NCBI RefSeq assembly: GCF_017908595.1
Contig: NZ_JAGKTL010000003.1
Span: 372,001-436,000 of the forward strand
Origin: Rhodothermus bifroesti
Lineage (GTDB): Bacteria; Bacteroidota; Rhodothermia; Rhodothermales; Rhodothermaceae
DNA: 64,000 nt
Direction of reading: 5' to 3'
Position numbers and translations under genes: made by a program. Of this stretch, positions 8,811 to 17,109 are shown piece by piece. Position 1 is the first letter of the stretch. The number at the start of each line of letters is the position of its first letter. Below the pieces are notes generated by a model. It made no database searches and was not told the origin of the DNA. It saw only the letters and a program-made list of their open reading frames with translations.

Positions 8811-9271
8811 GTATTGGTTGAGGAGGGGGGTGAAGTATTTGGGGCGGGTGCAGGGTGCAAGTATTTGACGAGTTGCACTTCGTTGTAGCGGCCTAAGCTG
8901 CGATACTCTACTTGATCCATCAGTTTACGGATTAAGCGTATGCCCAGACCACCTCCCTGGCGACGGCGAATCAGTGCCTGCAGATCGGGTTCACGGTAGT
9001 GGGTAACGTCAAAGGCATCTCCTTGGTCACGAAGGCGCACCACAAAACGCTCTGGTTCGATGAGCACAGCCACATCGATGGGTTGATCTGTCCTGCCTTT
9101 GTAAGCATGTTTAATGATGTTGGTGCATGCTTCATCGACAGCGAGTTTGAGTTCGTTGATGACGGTTTCGGGAAGACCGGCCTTCCGGGCATGCTGCTCC
9201 ACAAAGCGCCGAACCGTTTCTAGGTAGCGCGTTGAGCTGGGAATGCGGAGGGTGTAGAGCGCGCGCACCAC
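8807..9271 (-). CDS. RsbW-like anti-sigma/ATP-binding regulator
   Basis: A 154-residue GHKL-type ATPase of the RsbW/SpoIIAB family. It shows the N box (NELKLAVDEACTNIIKHAYKG), the ATP-lid glycine motif (RDQGDAFD) and GGGLGIRLIRKLMDQVEY. Such proteins bind either a sigma factor or an unphosphorylated STAS antagonist and phosphorylate the latter. It starts at GTG 9271, with a second GTG at 9268 also possible. It lies 15 nt after the STAS gene and downstream of the PP2C phosphatase, so the three make an RsbU-RsbV-RsbW module. No sigma gene is next to it, so the output could be a sigma factor elsewhere or another partner. Confidence 0.88.
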   Translation of the reverse strand: MVRALYTLRIPSSTRYLETVRRFVEQHARKAGLPETVINELKLAVDEACTNIIKHAYKGRTDQPIDVAVLIEPERFVVRLRDQGDAFDVTHYREPDLQALIRRRQGGGLGIRLIRKLMDQVEYRSLGRYNEVQLVKYLHPAPAPNTSPPSSTNT

Positions 9272-9286
9272 GATGACACTACCAGC

Positions 9287-9670
9287 TTAGGGTTTAAGAG
9301 AGGAAGGCGGCACCGGCCGTTCCTGCCGAGCAAACCGCGCTAGTGCTTCAGCCTCGGTAGGTACAATGTCGAAAAGTAGCGGAAAGCCTAAAAGGTCAAA
9401 TACGTTATACACATTGGGCTTGAGCTCGGCAATTTTAAGATCTCCTCCTTTTTCCCTAATTTCTTCGATGTAAGCCATAAAGACACCTAATCCGGCACTG
9501 GAGATGTAATCCAGGTTGCGTCCATTGATTAGAATTTGGTGGTGGCCTTCCTTGAGGCATTGTTGCAAAGCTGCTTCCAGCTCGGGTGCTGTGTGGGCAT
9601 CCAGCTCACCATGCAAGTCTAGAATCTGGATGTCCTCATGTGTCCGAAAACCTACAGAAAAATTGCTCAT
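9287..9670 (-). CDS. RsbV-like STAS anti-anti-sigma factor
   Basis: A 127-residue STAS-domain protein. The core ILDLHGELDAHTAPELEAAL is followed by the phosphoacceptor loop DYISSAGLGVFMAY, where the Ser before AGLG would be phosphorylated by the RsbW-like kinase. The ATG at 9670 was chosen because AGGTGA lies five bases upstream; a longer frame from 9691 would bury that site. In partner switching the dephosphorylated form sequesters RsbW and so frees its target. It is encoded between the PP2C phosphatase and the kinase. Confidence 0.9.
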   Translation of the reverse strand: MSNFSVGFRTHEDIQILDLHGELDAHTAPELEAALQQCLKEGHHQILINGRNLDYISSAGLGVFMAYIEEIREKGGDLKIAELKPNVYNVFDLLGFPLLFDIVPTEAEALARFARQERPVPPSSLKP

Positions 9671-9724
9671 AGCTTCACCTGCCTGATGCAAACCAGAGGG
9701 TTAGGAAATCTGAGCAAAGGCTTA

Positions 9725-11881
9725 TCAGCAAGCTGACGGTTGGTTTCCGCAAGAAGGATCGTAGTGGAAAATAACCAGCGTGAGGTCGTCGTCGTAGATG
9801 GGGCGGCCAGTAAACTGCTGCAATGTCTCCAAAATCAGCACATGCAATGTCTCCGCGTCTTGATGGGCATGCGTTGTAAGGAGCTGCAGCAAGCGGTCGT
9901 AGCCGTAAGGTTCCCCAGAGGCATTGCGGCTTTCAATGAGGCCGTCGGTATACAAAATCAGTCGGTCGCCTGGCATTAGGGTTAGCGTATAGGTTTCAAG
10001 GGTTTGCTGAAACAGGCCGCTGCGGTCCAGTCCCAGTCCAAGTCCTTGAAGTCGCAGTGAGTGTGGGGGGTGTCCTGTGCGCAGCAGGATAGGAGGCGTG
10101 TGGCCGGCACGGGCGAGGGTGAGTGTGGCTGCCTGAAGGTCAAAGACGCCGTAGACGGCCGAGATAAATGCAGTGCGTTCCAGGGTATCGGAGAGGGCCT
10201 GATTGGCATGGGTCAAAAATATAGGTGGATCTGGGGTTAGGCGACTTAAGGCGCGAAAAATACCTTGAAGCTCGGCCATATAAAAAGCAGCTGAGGTTCC
10301 TTTGCCGGATACGTCGGCCACGATGAACGCCAGGCGGTTGCCGTCCAGTGGAAGCAGATCGTAGTAGTCGCCGCCTACTTCTTGGGCAGGAATGCTGCTG
10401 GCGACCACGTTTAGGTTAGGCAAACGGGGGATCCGCTGGGGTAACAGTCGGCGCTGCACATCGCGTGCGATGGAGAGCTCACGGGCCAAACGCTCTTTTT
10501 CCAGGCGTTCGGCCAAAAGTTGTGCGTTGTCAAGCGCCAGTGCGGCTTGGGCCGCAAAGACAGTGATAGCTTCGACGTCGTCTTGCTCAAAGCCGTAGGC
10601 CACCTCGCGCGCTACGAACAGCACGCCAAGGACTTCGTTGCGGGCAAGCAGGGGTACAGCCAGAAGGCTGCCCAGGCCATGCTCTGGACGGGCCCGCACG
10701 CGATGGTCGGCCAAAGCCTGTTCCAACAAGAGCGGCTGGCGTCGCGCAGCTGCTTCCTGATACAGCGCCTCGAGATCGACCAGCGTGTCAAAAGGCAAGT
10801 CTTTAGGTCCGCTTTGGGCAACCAGCCGCGGTCGCAGTGAACCGCGCTGCAGGTCGGGCAGCGCCAGCCAGGCCGATTGGGCTACGCCCGCTTCAACCGG
10901 TAGGCGGACGATCGTTTCGGCCAGGCGCTCAGCATCGAAGACCTGACGCACCAGTTGCATCAGGGCGTGCAGCGCAGCTAGTTCATCTACTTTGCGCTGA
11001 AAGTCTCCAGTGGTAGGCAGATGAAAAAGCAGCGAAAGAAAGGTTGTGGCAAGGTACAAGATGCCAAAAGCCAGAGCTAGGCTGATAAACGTGCTGAGTG
11101 CTGCGCTGTAATGCCAGAGATAGACGTGCGCTGAGCCGCTGACAAACGCCAGTGCGGCCGACAAAGCGCCAGCTGCTAAAACTGACAAGCCCAGGTTGAG
11201 TAGTTTTTGCCGAAACGTCAAGTACAAAATCCAGGAAACCCGAAAAGCATTCCGCAACATTAGGCCTACCGGCACGATCAGCAGCAGGACCAATACCGGC
11301 TCGCTTGGCTCAAGCCAATCCACCAGCAAAGCCGAAAAGGCCATACTGCCCAGCATGAGGCGCCAGTTGCGCTCGCTTTGGCGCGTCCGCTTAAACAAGA
11401 CCAGCCCGCGCAGCCCAAGCAGCAGCCAGAAAGCCAGTAGGGCCTGCAGGAGCGCCAGCGCGTTCATTTGTACAACCGTGACCAGCGTCAAAGGGACGCC
11501 GGTTTCGTAGGCAAAGCCCGAGGCAGTGGCCTCAGAAGGAAGGCTTCCGATTTGCAGCAGCAGATGACTTGAAGCTTGTACTAGCAAAGCAGCTAGGGCA
11601 AGACTCCAAAACGTGCGTACCGGTGCAGCACTCCGCTGGTGCGTTTCACCCCAAAGCAATAGCCAAAGCGTACCATAGGTGAACAACACCAGGCCATCGT
11701 AATAGAGCACCTGTAGCCAAGGGGATGCCGGTTGGCCCGTTTGCCACTGAACGACATGGAAAATGACCGTCAGAATATACCCTATGCTGAACAGCGGTAG
11801 CAGTAAGGCCCGTCGTGTGCGCCGCTGCTGCAGAAGCACTCCGGTTTGTTGCCAAGAAGAAAGCCTGAGGAGGCGTGCCAT
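9725..11881 (-). CDS. Membrane PP2C phosphatase with GAF domain (RsbU/SpoIIE type)
   Basis: A 718-residue signal receiver. The N-terminal 290 residues contain about eight hydrophobic segments with no obvious ligand signature. A GAF domain spans about 300-460 (SLLAVPLLARNEVLGVLFVA, FAAQAALALDNAQ). A short helical linker then leads into a SpoIIE/PP2C phosphatase at about 480-705, with metal-binding motifs VGGDYYDLLPLDG, FIVADVSGKGTSAAFYMA, ARAGHTPPILL and LYTDGLIESRN. It would dephosphorylate the STAS protein encoded 54 nt downstream. The input may come from the membrane domain, the GAF domain or both. The divergent gene at 12066 shares its 184-nt upstream region. Confidence 0.9.
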   Translation of the reverse strand: MARLLRLSSWQQTGVLLQQRRTRRALLLPLFSIGYILTVIFHVVQWQTGQPASPWLQVLYYDGLVLFTYGTLWLLLWGETHQRSAAPVRTFWSLALAALLVQASSHLLLQIGSLPSEATASGFAYETGVPLTLVTVVQMNALALLQALLAFWLLLGLRGLVLFKRTRQSERNWRLMLGSMAFSALLVDWLEPSEPVLVLLLIVPVGLMLRNAFRVSWILYLTFRQKLLNLGLSVLAAGALSAALAFVSGSAHVYLWHYSAALSTFISLALAFGILYLATTFLSLLFHLPTTGDFQRKVDELAALHALMQLVRQVFDAERLAETIVRLPVEAGVAQSAWLALPDLQRGSLRPRLVAQSGPKDLPFDTLVDLEALYQEAAARRQPLLLEQALADHRVRARPEHGLGSLLAVPLLARNEVLGVLFVAREVAYGFEQDDVEAITVFAAQAALALDNAQLLAERLEKERLARELSIARDVQRRLLPQRIPRLPNLNVVASSIPAQEVGGDYYDLLPLDGNRLAFIVADVSGKGTSAAFYMAELQGIFRALSRLTPDPPIFLTHANQALSDTLERTAFISAVYGVFDLQAATLTLARAGHTPPILLRTGHPPHSLRLQGLGLGLDRSGLFQQTLETYTLTLMPGDRLILYTDGLIESRNASGEPYGYDRLLQLLTTHAHQDAETLHVLILETLQQFTGRPIYDDDLTLVIFHYDPSCGNQPSAC

Positions 11882-12065
11882 GCAAAAAGCCTTCGGAGCT
11901 GACGATCCGTTCCAACAACGTTAACGCATCATACCGGCAAACGCGAGCATTTGTTACATAGGAGTAATTTGCTAAAAACCTGTCAGCAAGTTCAATGCGT
12001 ATGACCTTGTTGTAACTTCTTGCGGCCGCCTTGCGTACGCCTTGCAGACGTTTTCTGCCCTGCCT
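11882..12065. promoter_or_regulatory. Divergent intergenic region, likely promoters for both flanking genes
   Basis: A 184-nt A+T-richer stretch between the phosphatase gene (minus) and the repeat-protein gene (plus). Both genes must be transcribed from here, but no box matched a known consensus well enough to call. In-frame TTG codons within it (for example 12042) could extend the plus-strand gene. Confidence 0.4.
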
Positions 12066-13814
12066 ATGTCGCGCACGTCGCTTGTTCGATGGCAATTGTT
12101 GGTGCTTGCGGTGCTGACGCTGCTGGTTGGACTTCGGGCGTGTCAGCGTCGGGCAGAAGCACCCCACGCGATAACGCTGTTTGCCGACATGGCGCCAGGC
12201 ATGCTGTACCACAAAGTGCTCCATGTCGAGCAGCCCGTACGCTTGCGCTGGAAAGGGATTGGGGCATGGAGGCGCACTGCCTCGGGCCCTGAGCCAGTGG
12301 CCTACGGCTGGGTACTGCGACGTTCAGATCGCCAGGTCGTCTGGCAGATGCAGCCACGCGACGTCGATGATCCACCACGCTTTCGTGTGCAGGATACGCT
12401 TCGCCTTGCACCAGGCGTTTACGATGTCTTTTTTACGACACAGGGCAACGTATCGCAGCCCAATGGCTTTTGGTCTTGGCTGTTCCCTAAAGCTTCCTGG
12501 ATGCGTGGCTACCGCGACTGGGGTTTATGGGCAGAAGTCTTGGATGGACCCGCAAGCCTGCGCCTAGAGGAAGGTTCGCCAGCAGCGCCTGCAGGACCTG
12601 CGTTGTTGTGGACCGCTGCACCGATGGCTAGCGCTTCGTCTCGCATGGCCCTATTGGAAGTGCGACGCCCTACGCGCCTTTTGGTCTACGCTGTCGGTGA
12701 ACTTCAAGCGCAGCCAGCAGACTACGGATGGATCGAGCGCTTGCCCGATGGTGAACGACTCTGGGAAATGCGGCGAGAAAATACCCAACCTGCGGGCGGA
12801 TGGGAGGGGAATCGGATGGCGCGCGATACGGTTGAGTTTATGCCAGGCGTCTACCGTGCTTGGTTTCAAACGGATGCCGCTCACGCCTTTGGCAATTGGC
12901 GTTTTAACCCCCCTTTTGATGTGGCAGCCTGGGGATTGACGCTGTGGCGTCTTCACCCTGAAGATACCAGCGTAGTCCTACTGGATCCCTGGGTAAGCCG
13001 TCGTCCGCTACTGATGCTAGCTCCTGTTGGCAATGCTGAAAACCGTCAGGTTGAATTCTCGGCCAGGGATACTACAGAGGTGCTGCTGTATGCTGTGGGT
13101 GAGCTAGGCACACGAAACCGTCGTTACGATTATGCTTGGCTGACCGATAGCCTAGGCACCACGCTCTGGAAAATGGAGCGTGCACGGTCGGTTCCAGCAG
13201 GTGGCCATCCCAACAACCGCCTTGAAGTAGCAGCGCTGCGCTTGCCTCCTGGCCGGTACGTGCTGCATTATCAAACTGACGACTCCCACGCTTATGAAGA
13301 CTGGCGTAACGGGCGCCCGGAACACCCGGAACGCTGGGGCGTGACGCTATTTCCCTTGCGACCAGGCCGTGACACCCTGATTGTGCACGCGGCATCGACC
13401 AGTGCCCCTTCGGTTGCACCGCCCTCGCCACCGGTTCAGACCACCGGTGCGCTTTTAGTCGACCTAACCCGCGTGCGCAACAACGAACATCGAGAACAAG
13501 CGTTTACGCTGACGCAACCCACGCGGCTGCGCATTCGCGCCGTAGGCGAGCTGTCGCTTAGCGGCCAATACGACTACGGTTGGATCGAGCAAGCTGGCAC
13601 AGGTGAAGTCGTTTGGGAAATGACTTGGCAACATACAAAACCGGCAGGCGGAGACGGACGCAACCGTATGGCCGATACCCTGCTGACGCTCCCTGCCGGA
13701 ACTTATATTGCCCACTTTCGCACCGATTTTTCACACGCCTATGGACAGTTCGAATATCCCGAGCCCCATGAACCCGAAGCCTGGGGACTCCGGATTGAGC
13801 GTATCGACCAATGA
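12066..13814 (+). CDS. Exported protein with four internal repeats, unknown function
   Basis: A 582-residue protein, not recognised as a characterised family. The N-terminus has a single hydrophobic segment (about residues 10-22) ending in LRACQRR, so it is a signal anchor or an atypical lipoprotein. Four repeats of about 100-110 residues follow at about 47-160, 194-297, 330-432 and 478-580. The last three share a run of motifs: a Y/R-AVGEL strand, DYGWIE or DYAWL, LWEM or VWEM, PAGG followed by N-R-M/L, a LPAGTY or MPGVY turn, FQTD/YQTD/FRTD-x-x-HA-Y/F, and a closing WGLTLWR-type strand. The first repeat is divergent. A Pro/Ser/Thr linker at about 442-460 separates repeats three and four. 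Each repeat looks like a beta-sandwich domain, possibly adhesive or carbohydrate-binding. It starts 184 nt from the divergent phosphatase gene and overlaps prmA. Confidence 0.7.
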   Translation: MSRTSLVRWQLLVLAVLTLLVGLRACQRRAEAPHAITLFADMAPGMLYHKVLHVEQPVRLRWKGIGAWRRTASGPEPVAYGWVLRRSDRQVVWQMQPRDVDDPPRFRVQDTLRLAPGVYDVFFTTQGNVSQPNGFWSWLFPKASWMRGYRDWGLWAEVLDGPASLRLEEGSPAAPAGPALLWTAAPMASASSRMALLEVRRPTRLLVYAVGELQAQPADYGWIERLPDGERLWEMRRENTQPAGGWEGNRMARDTVEFMPGVYRAWFQTDAAHAFGNWRFNPPFDVAAWGLTLWRLHPEDTSVVLLDPWVSRRPLLMLAPVGNAENRQVEFSARDTTEVLLYAVGELGTRNRRYDYAWLTDSLGTTLWKMERARSVPAGGHPNNRLEVAALRLPPGRYVLHYQTDDSHAYEDWRNGRPEHPERWGVTLFPLRPGRDTLIVHAASTSAPSVAPPSPPVQTTGALLVDLTRVRNNEHREQAFTLTQPTRLRIRAVGELSLSGQYDYGWIEQAGTGEVVWEMTWQHTKPAGGDGRNRMADTLLTLPAGTYIAHFRTDFSHAYGQFEYPEPHEPEAWGLRIERIDQ

Positions 13815-14652
13815 ACCTACGATTGAGCTGGTACTTACAGCTCCCGAAGCTTTGCATGACCCGCTAATTTTGCACCTAGATGCTTTGGGATTCGAGGCAT
13901 TTTGGGAAGAAGCCGATGTGCTCAAAGCTTACATGCCGGCTTCGCAATGGCGGGCTGCGGTTCGGGAAGCTGTCCGTGAACTCTTGCGAAAGCAGGGGCT
14001 GCCTGATACGATCGAAGTACGCACCATCGAGCCCGAAAACTGGAACGCCCGCTGGGAAGCACAAATGCAACCCATTGCGGTCGGTCCCTTTCTCATTAAG
14101 CCCAGCTGGCACGCCGTGCCTGAAGCGTATGCCACACATATTGTGCTGGAAATCGATCCTAAAATGAGCTTTGGCACGGGCTATCACGAAAGCACCCGCT
14201 TGGTATTGCAGATGCTACCCGATTGCGTCGAACCAGGCGCTCGCGTGCTGGATGCGGGAACGGGAACAGGTATTTTAACCATTGCTGCCCTGAAGCTCGG
14301 GGCTGGCTCAGCTATTGCCTTCGACATTGACCCATGGGCTGCTGAAAACGCTCAAGAGAACTTCGCGCGTAACGGCGTAGCCGACCGCGTCACGTTTCGC
14401 CAAGGCTCCATGGATGTAGTGCCTGAACGGGATTTCGATCTGATCTTGGCGAATATCCACCGTCGCGTATTGCTGGAGATGCTGCCTGCGTTTCGTGAAA
14501 AGGTGCGCCCCGAGGGCTATGTGCTGCTTTCTGGGCTGCTGCGTGAGGAACGGGAGGTGATGCTGGAGGCGGCTGCTGCGCAAGACCTAAAGCCACTGCA
14601 TGAGGCCGTGGAAAACGCCTGGTGGGCAGTAATGCTTAAACGCTCGCTTTAA
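13768..14652 (+). CDS. prmA: Ribosomal protein L11 methyltransferase
   Basis: A 294-residue PrmA that trimethylates ribosomal protein L11. The N-terminal substrate-recognition part starts around IELVLTAPEAL. The catalytic domain carries NWNARWEAQMQPIAVG, the family-specific KMSFGTGYHESTRL, the SAM-binding VLDAGTGTGILTIAALKLGA and the motif ILANIHRRVLLEM. The start is uncertain: ATG 13768 overlaps the upstream gene by 47 nt, and a TTG at 13795 would give a protein nine residues shorter. The longer frame from 13708 is unlikely because it overlaps the neighbour by more than 100 nt. The next gene begins 4 nt after the stop. Confidence 0.93.
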   Translation: MNPKPGDSGLSVSTNEPTIELVLTAPEALHDPLILHLDALGFEAFWEEADVLKAYMPASQWRAAVREAVRELLRKQGLPDTIEVRTIEPENWNARWEAQMQPIAVGPFLIKPSWHAVPEAYATHIVLEIDPKMSFGTGYHESTRLVLQMLPDCVEPGARVLDAGTGTGILTIAALKLGAGSAIAFDIDPWAAENAQENFARNGVADRVTFRQGSMDVVPERDFDLILANIHRRVLLEMLPAFREKVRPEGYVLLSGLLREEREVMLEAAAAQDLKPLHEAVENAWWAVMLKRSL

Positions 14653-14656
14653 AGCC

Positions 14657-15607
14657 GTGCGTCTGGCCGCAATCGATTTGGGCACGAATACCGCGCTATT
14701 GCTGATTGCCGAAGTCACCGGCAACCGCCTGATCCCTTCCTATGAGACCGAGCGGTTTGTGCGATTGGGGGAAGGGCTGGAAGGTCGCGGCAGGATCAGT
14801 CCAGCAGCACTGGAGCGGCTACGCCAGACGCTGATGGCCTATCGTGAACTGCTGCTAGCCTACAACGTGGCTACATGTATTGTTGCAGCTACCAGCGCTG
14901 GACGAGAAGCCGAAAACCAAGACGCACTCCAGGCCGTAGTAGCCGATACACTGGGCTTGCCACTCGAAATCCTCTCGGGTGAAGAAGAAGCGCGCTGGAG
15001 TATGGCTGGTGCTTTGGCAGCACCAGCCATGCCTCAAGGTCCTTGCCTGGCCGTGGATATTGGGGGTGGATCTACAGAACTGATCGCAGGAAGACCAGGA
15101 GCGATCACTTTCCTTCGAAGCTTACCGCTAGGCACTGTACGCCTTACCGAGCGCTACTTTCACCGCTTCCCCCCTACACCAGCTGAAGTCGTCTTAGCCC
15201 AAGAGCACATCTGCAGCGTTTTAGCGGCACAGCCACTCCCGCATGCACCCCAATCCTACACCCTTGTGGGCATTGCCGGCACTTGCGTATCGCTGGCAGC
15301 ACTGGAGACCAGGCGTTTTCCATTGCGTGAACCCGTGGCGCTTTCCCGCGAGGCGATATACCATTGGCGAGATCGACTTTTGGGCATGAAGCCAGAAGAC
15401 ATTCGAGCCCTTTGGCCTGCGTTGCTTGCGGGAAGAGCCGATGTACTACCTATGGGAGCGTTGCTGCTTGGCGAAATCGTAGCCTGGGGTGGCTGGGACC
15501 TGTGCTACGTCAGCCCTTTTGGCTTACGGCATGGACTGTTACTGCGGTGGCTCAGCATGGGTCAAACGGAACAAATCGCCTCACCAGCCGGTCCCACTTT
15601 TGGGTAA
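14657..15607 (+). CDS. ppx: Exopolyphosphatase / pppGpp phosphohydrolase family protein
   Basis: A 316-residue single-module member of the Ppx/GppA family (ASKHA ATPase fold). It has the first phosphate loop AIDLGTNTALLLIAEV at the N-terminus, TSAGREAEN, ILSGEEEARWSMAGAL, the second loop AVDIGGGSTELIAG and GIAGTCVSLAALE. It has only the core module, like the short Aquifex-type enzymes, without the C-terminal domains of E. coli Ppx. Activity on polyphosphate versus pppGpp cannot be told from sequence. It begins at GTG 14657, four bases after prmA, in a plus-strand operon that continues to the Fe-S genes. Confidence 0.88.
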   Translation: MRLAAIDLGTNTALLLIAEVTGNRLIPSYETERFVRLGEGLEGRGRISPAALERLRQTLMAYRELLLAYNVATCIVAATSAGREAENQDALQAVVADTLGLPLEILSGEEEARWSMAGALAAPAMPQGPCLAVDIGGGSTELIAGRPGAITFLRSLPLGTVRLTERYFHRFPPTPAEVVLAQEHICSVLAAQPLPHAPQSYTLVGIAGTCVSLAALETRRFPLREPVALSREAIYHWRDRLLGMKPEDIRALWPALLAGRADVLPMGALLLGEIVAWGGWDLCYVSPFGLRHGLLLRWLSMGQTEQIASPAGPTFG

Positions 15608-15632
15608 TTAGAAGAGAAAGATTGTATTGCCC

Positions 15633-16736
15633 ATGCTTACCCCACAGCAGGTCTTGCGCGTTTTGGCGCGGGTTGTGGATCCCGATTCAGGACGCGATGT
15701 GGTTCGGCTGAAGCGTGTGCGTAATCTGCGCGTTGAAGACGATCGCGTTGCCTTCACCCTTGTTTTGCCGCGTCCAGATACCAACTTTGCCCGTGAGGCC
15801 CCTGAGCAATGCCGCCGTCTGTTGCAGGAAGCCTTTGGTGAAAATCTTAAGCTACACATTGACACCGATACAGAGCTAATCGGGCTTGAAATCCAAGGGG
15901 GGAGTCCGATGTCTACGGTAGAGCCAGAAGGCGTGCTCAACTTTGTGGCTGTCGCCTCAGGCAAGGGAGGGGTAGGCAAAAGCACGGTGGCGGTCAACCT
16001 GGCCGTAGCTTTGGCTCAGCAAGGCTATGAGGTGGGATTGCTCGATGCCGACATCTACGGGCCTTCGGTCCCAACCATGTTTGGTGTGCGTGATGAGAAA
16101 CCCCGCGTAAACGAGCAGCGCAAGATCGTTCCCCTAGTGCGCCACAACGTCCGGCTGCTTTCGATGGGTTTTATTGTCGATCCCGAGCAGGCCGTAATCT
16201 GGCGTGGGCCTATGGTAGCCAAGGCCTTACGACAGTTCTTAGGTGAGACCGATTGGGGAACACTGGATTATCTGATTCTGGATTTGCCGCCTGGTACTGG
16301 TGACGTACCGCTGACCATTGTGCAATCTATTGCGTTAACCGGAGCGATTATTGTTTCTACACCACAACCGGTCGCGTTGGCCGATGCCCGCAAAGGGGTC
16401 GCTATGTTCCGCAACGTGCAAGTGCCTGTGCTGGGCATTGTAGAAAACATGGCTTATTTTGCACCGCCTGACCTTCCCGATCGAAAGTACTACCTGTTTG
16501 GTCGCGGAGGGGCTCGCCGGCTTGCGGAAGAACTGGACGTGCCGTTTTTAGGCGAGATTCCTATCGAAGAGGCTGTACGTGAAGGCGGCGATACAGGCCA
16601 GCCTATTGTGCTCAGCGATCCGGAAAGCACTTCAGCCCGCGCTTTTTTCCAGCTGGCCCAACAGGTAGTCGAACAGGTTAATCTGCGCAATGCCGAGCAG
16701 CCCCCGACGCAAAAGGTGGAAATCCTTTACCGCTAG
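15633..16736 (+). CDS. Mrp/ApbC-type P-loop ATPase (Fe-S cluster carrier family)
   Basis: A 367-residue protein with an N-terminal MIP18/DUF59 domain (about 1-90) fused to a MinD-like ATPase, the usual Mrp architecture. The deviant Walker A is VASGKGGVGKSTVAVNLA, followed by LLDADIYGPSVPTMFG, DLPPGTGDVPLT and a PQPVALADARKG stretch. Members carry Fe-S clusters to apoproteins. The cluster-binding CxxC that many Mrp proteins have after ENMAYF is replaced by APPDLPDRKYYLFG, so no cysteine pair is present there. The same position lacks Cys in other Bacteroidota proteins as far as I recall. ATG 15633 is preferred to the TTG at 15627. It is followed by the Nfu-like gene. Confidence 0.87.
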   Translation: MLTPQQVLRVLARVVDPDSGRDVVRLKRVRNLRVEDDRVAFTLVLPRPDTNFAREAPEQCRRLLQEAFGENLKLHIDTDTELIGLEIQGGSPMSTVEPEGVLNFVAVASGKGGVGKSTVAVNLAVALAQQGYEVGLLDADIYGPSVPTMFGVRDEKPRVNEQRKIVPLVRHNVRLLSMGFIVDPEQAVIWRGPMVAKALRQFLGETDWGTLDYLILDLPPGTGDVPLTIVQSIALTGAIIVSTPQPVALADARKGVAMFRNVQVPVLGIVENMAYFAPPDLPDRKYYLFGRGGARRLAEELDVPFLGEIPIEEAVREGGDTGQPIVLSDPESTSARAFFQLAQQVVEQVNLRNAEQPPTQKVEILYR

Positions 16737-16747
16737 GGCGCAACAAT

Positions 16748-16766
16748 CCCGTAGGAAACGGGTTTT
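16748..16766 (+). terminator. Weak hairpin after the Mrp gene
   Basis: CCCGT at 16748-16752 can pair with ACGGG at 16758-16762, followed by TTTT. The stem is only five pairs, so it may attenuate rather than end transcription before the Nfu-like gene. Confidence 0.35.
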
Positions 16767-16802
16767 AGCTCAACGTATATCGTCGTCAGCTTTACGCGCG
16801 TT

Positions 16803-17081
16803 ATGACCGATACGAAAGCCACACCGCTGACGCCCAACGATCCCGAACTGCACCGGCGCATCGAAGAAGCGCTCGATATGATTCGTCCCTATTTAATGAC
16901 CGATGGCGGTTCGGTGCGTCTCCTTGGCGTGACAGAGGATTATGTGGTTGAGCTGGAGTTGCTGGGCGCCTGCGGAAGCTGCCCCATGAGCCTGATGACG
17001 CTACGGGCAGGCATTGAACAGGTGCTTAAGCGTGCTATTCCGGAGATCACCCGCGTTGAAGCCGTTCAAGCCACTTCGTAA
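16803..17081 (+). CDS. NifU C-terminal-domain Fe-S scaffold (Nfu type)
   Basis: A 92-residue stand-alone Nfu domain. The central RPYLMTDGGSVRLLGV is followed by the cluster ligands C-G-S-C-P (CxxC) in ELLGACGSCPMSLMTLRAGIE. Two such proteins hold a [4Fe-4S] cluster between them and pass it to target enzymes. Placement 66 nt after the Mrp-type carrier supports a joint role in Fe-S cluster delivery. A hairpin with a T-run ends the transcript. Confidence 0.92.
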   Translation: MTDTKATPLTPNDPELHRRIEEALDMIRPYLMTDGGSVRLLGVTEDYVVELELLGACGSCPMSLMTLRAGIEQVLKRAIPEITRVEAVQATS

Positions 17082-17086
17082 TCAGG

Positions 17087-17108
17087 AAAAAGCGCTTAGG
17101 GCTTTTTT
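17087..17108 (+). terminator. Bidirectional terminator between nfu and the ABC permease gene
   Basis: AAAAAGC at 17087-17093 pairs with GCTTTTTT at 17101-17108 around a GCTTAGG loop. A-rich and T-rich flanks on the two sides let it act on both strands, ending the nfu transcript (plus) and the ABC exporter transcript (minus, stop at 17110). Confidence 0.75.
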
Positions 17109-17109
17109 G

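Noticed and set aside
13708-13767. N-terminal extension of prmA
   Set aside because: It lies inside the last repeat of the upstream gene in another frame and does not resemble PrmA N-termini.
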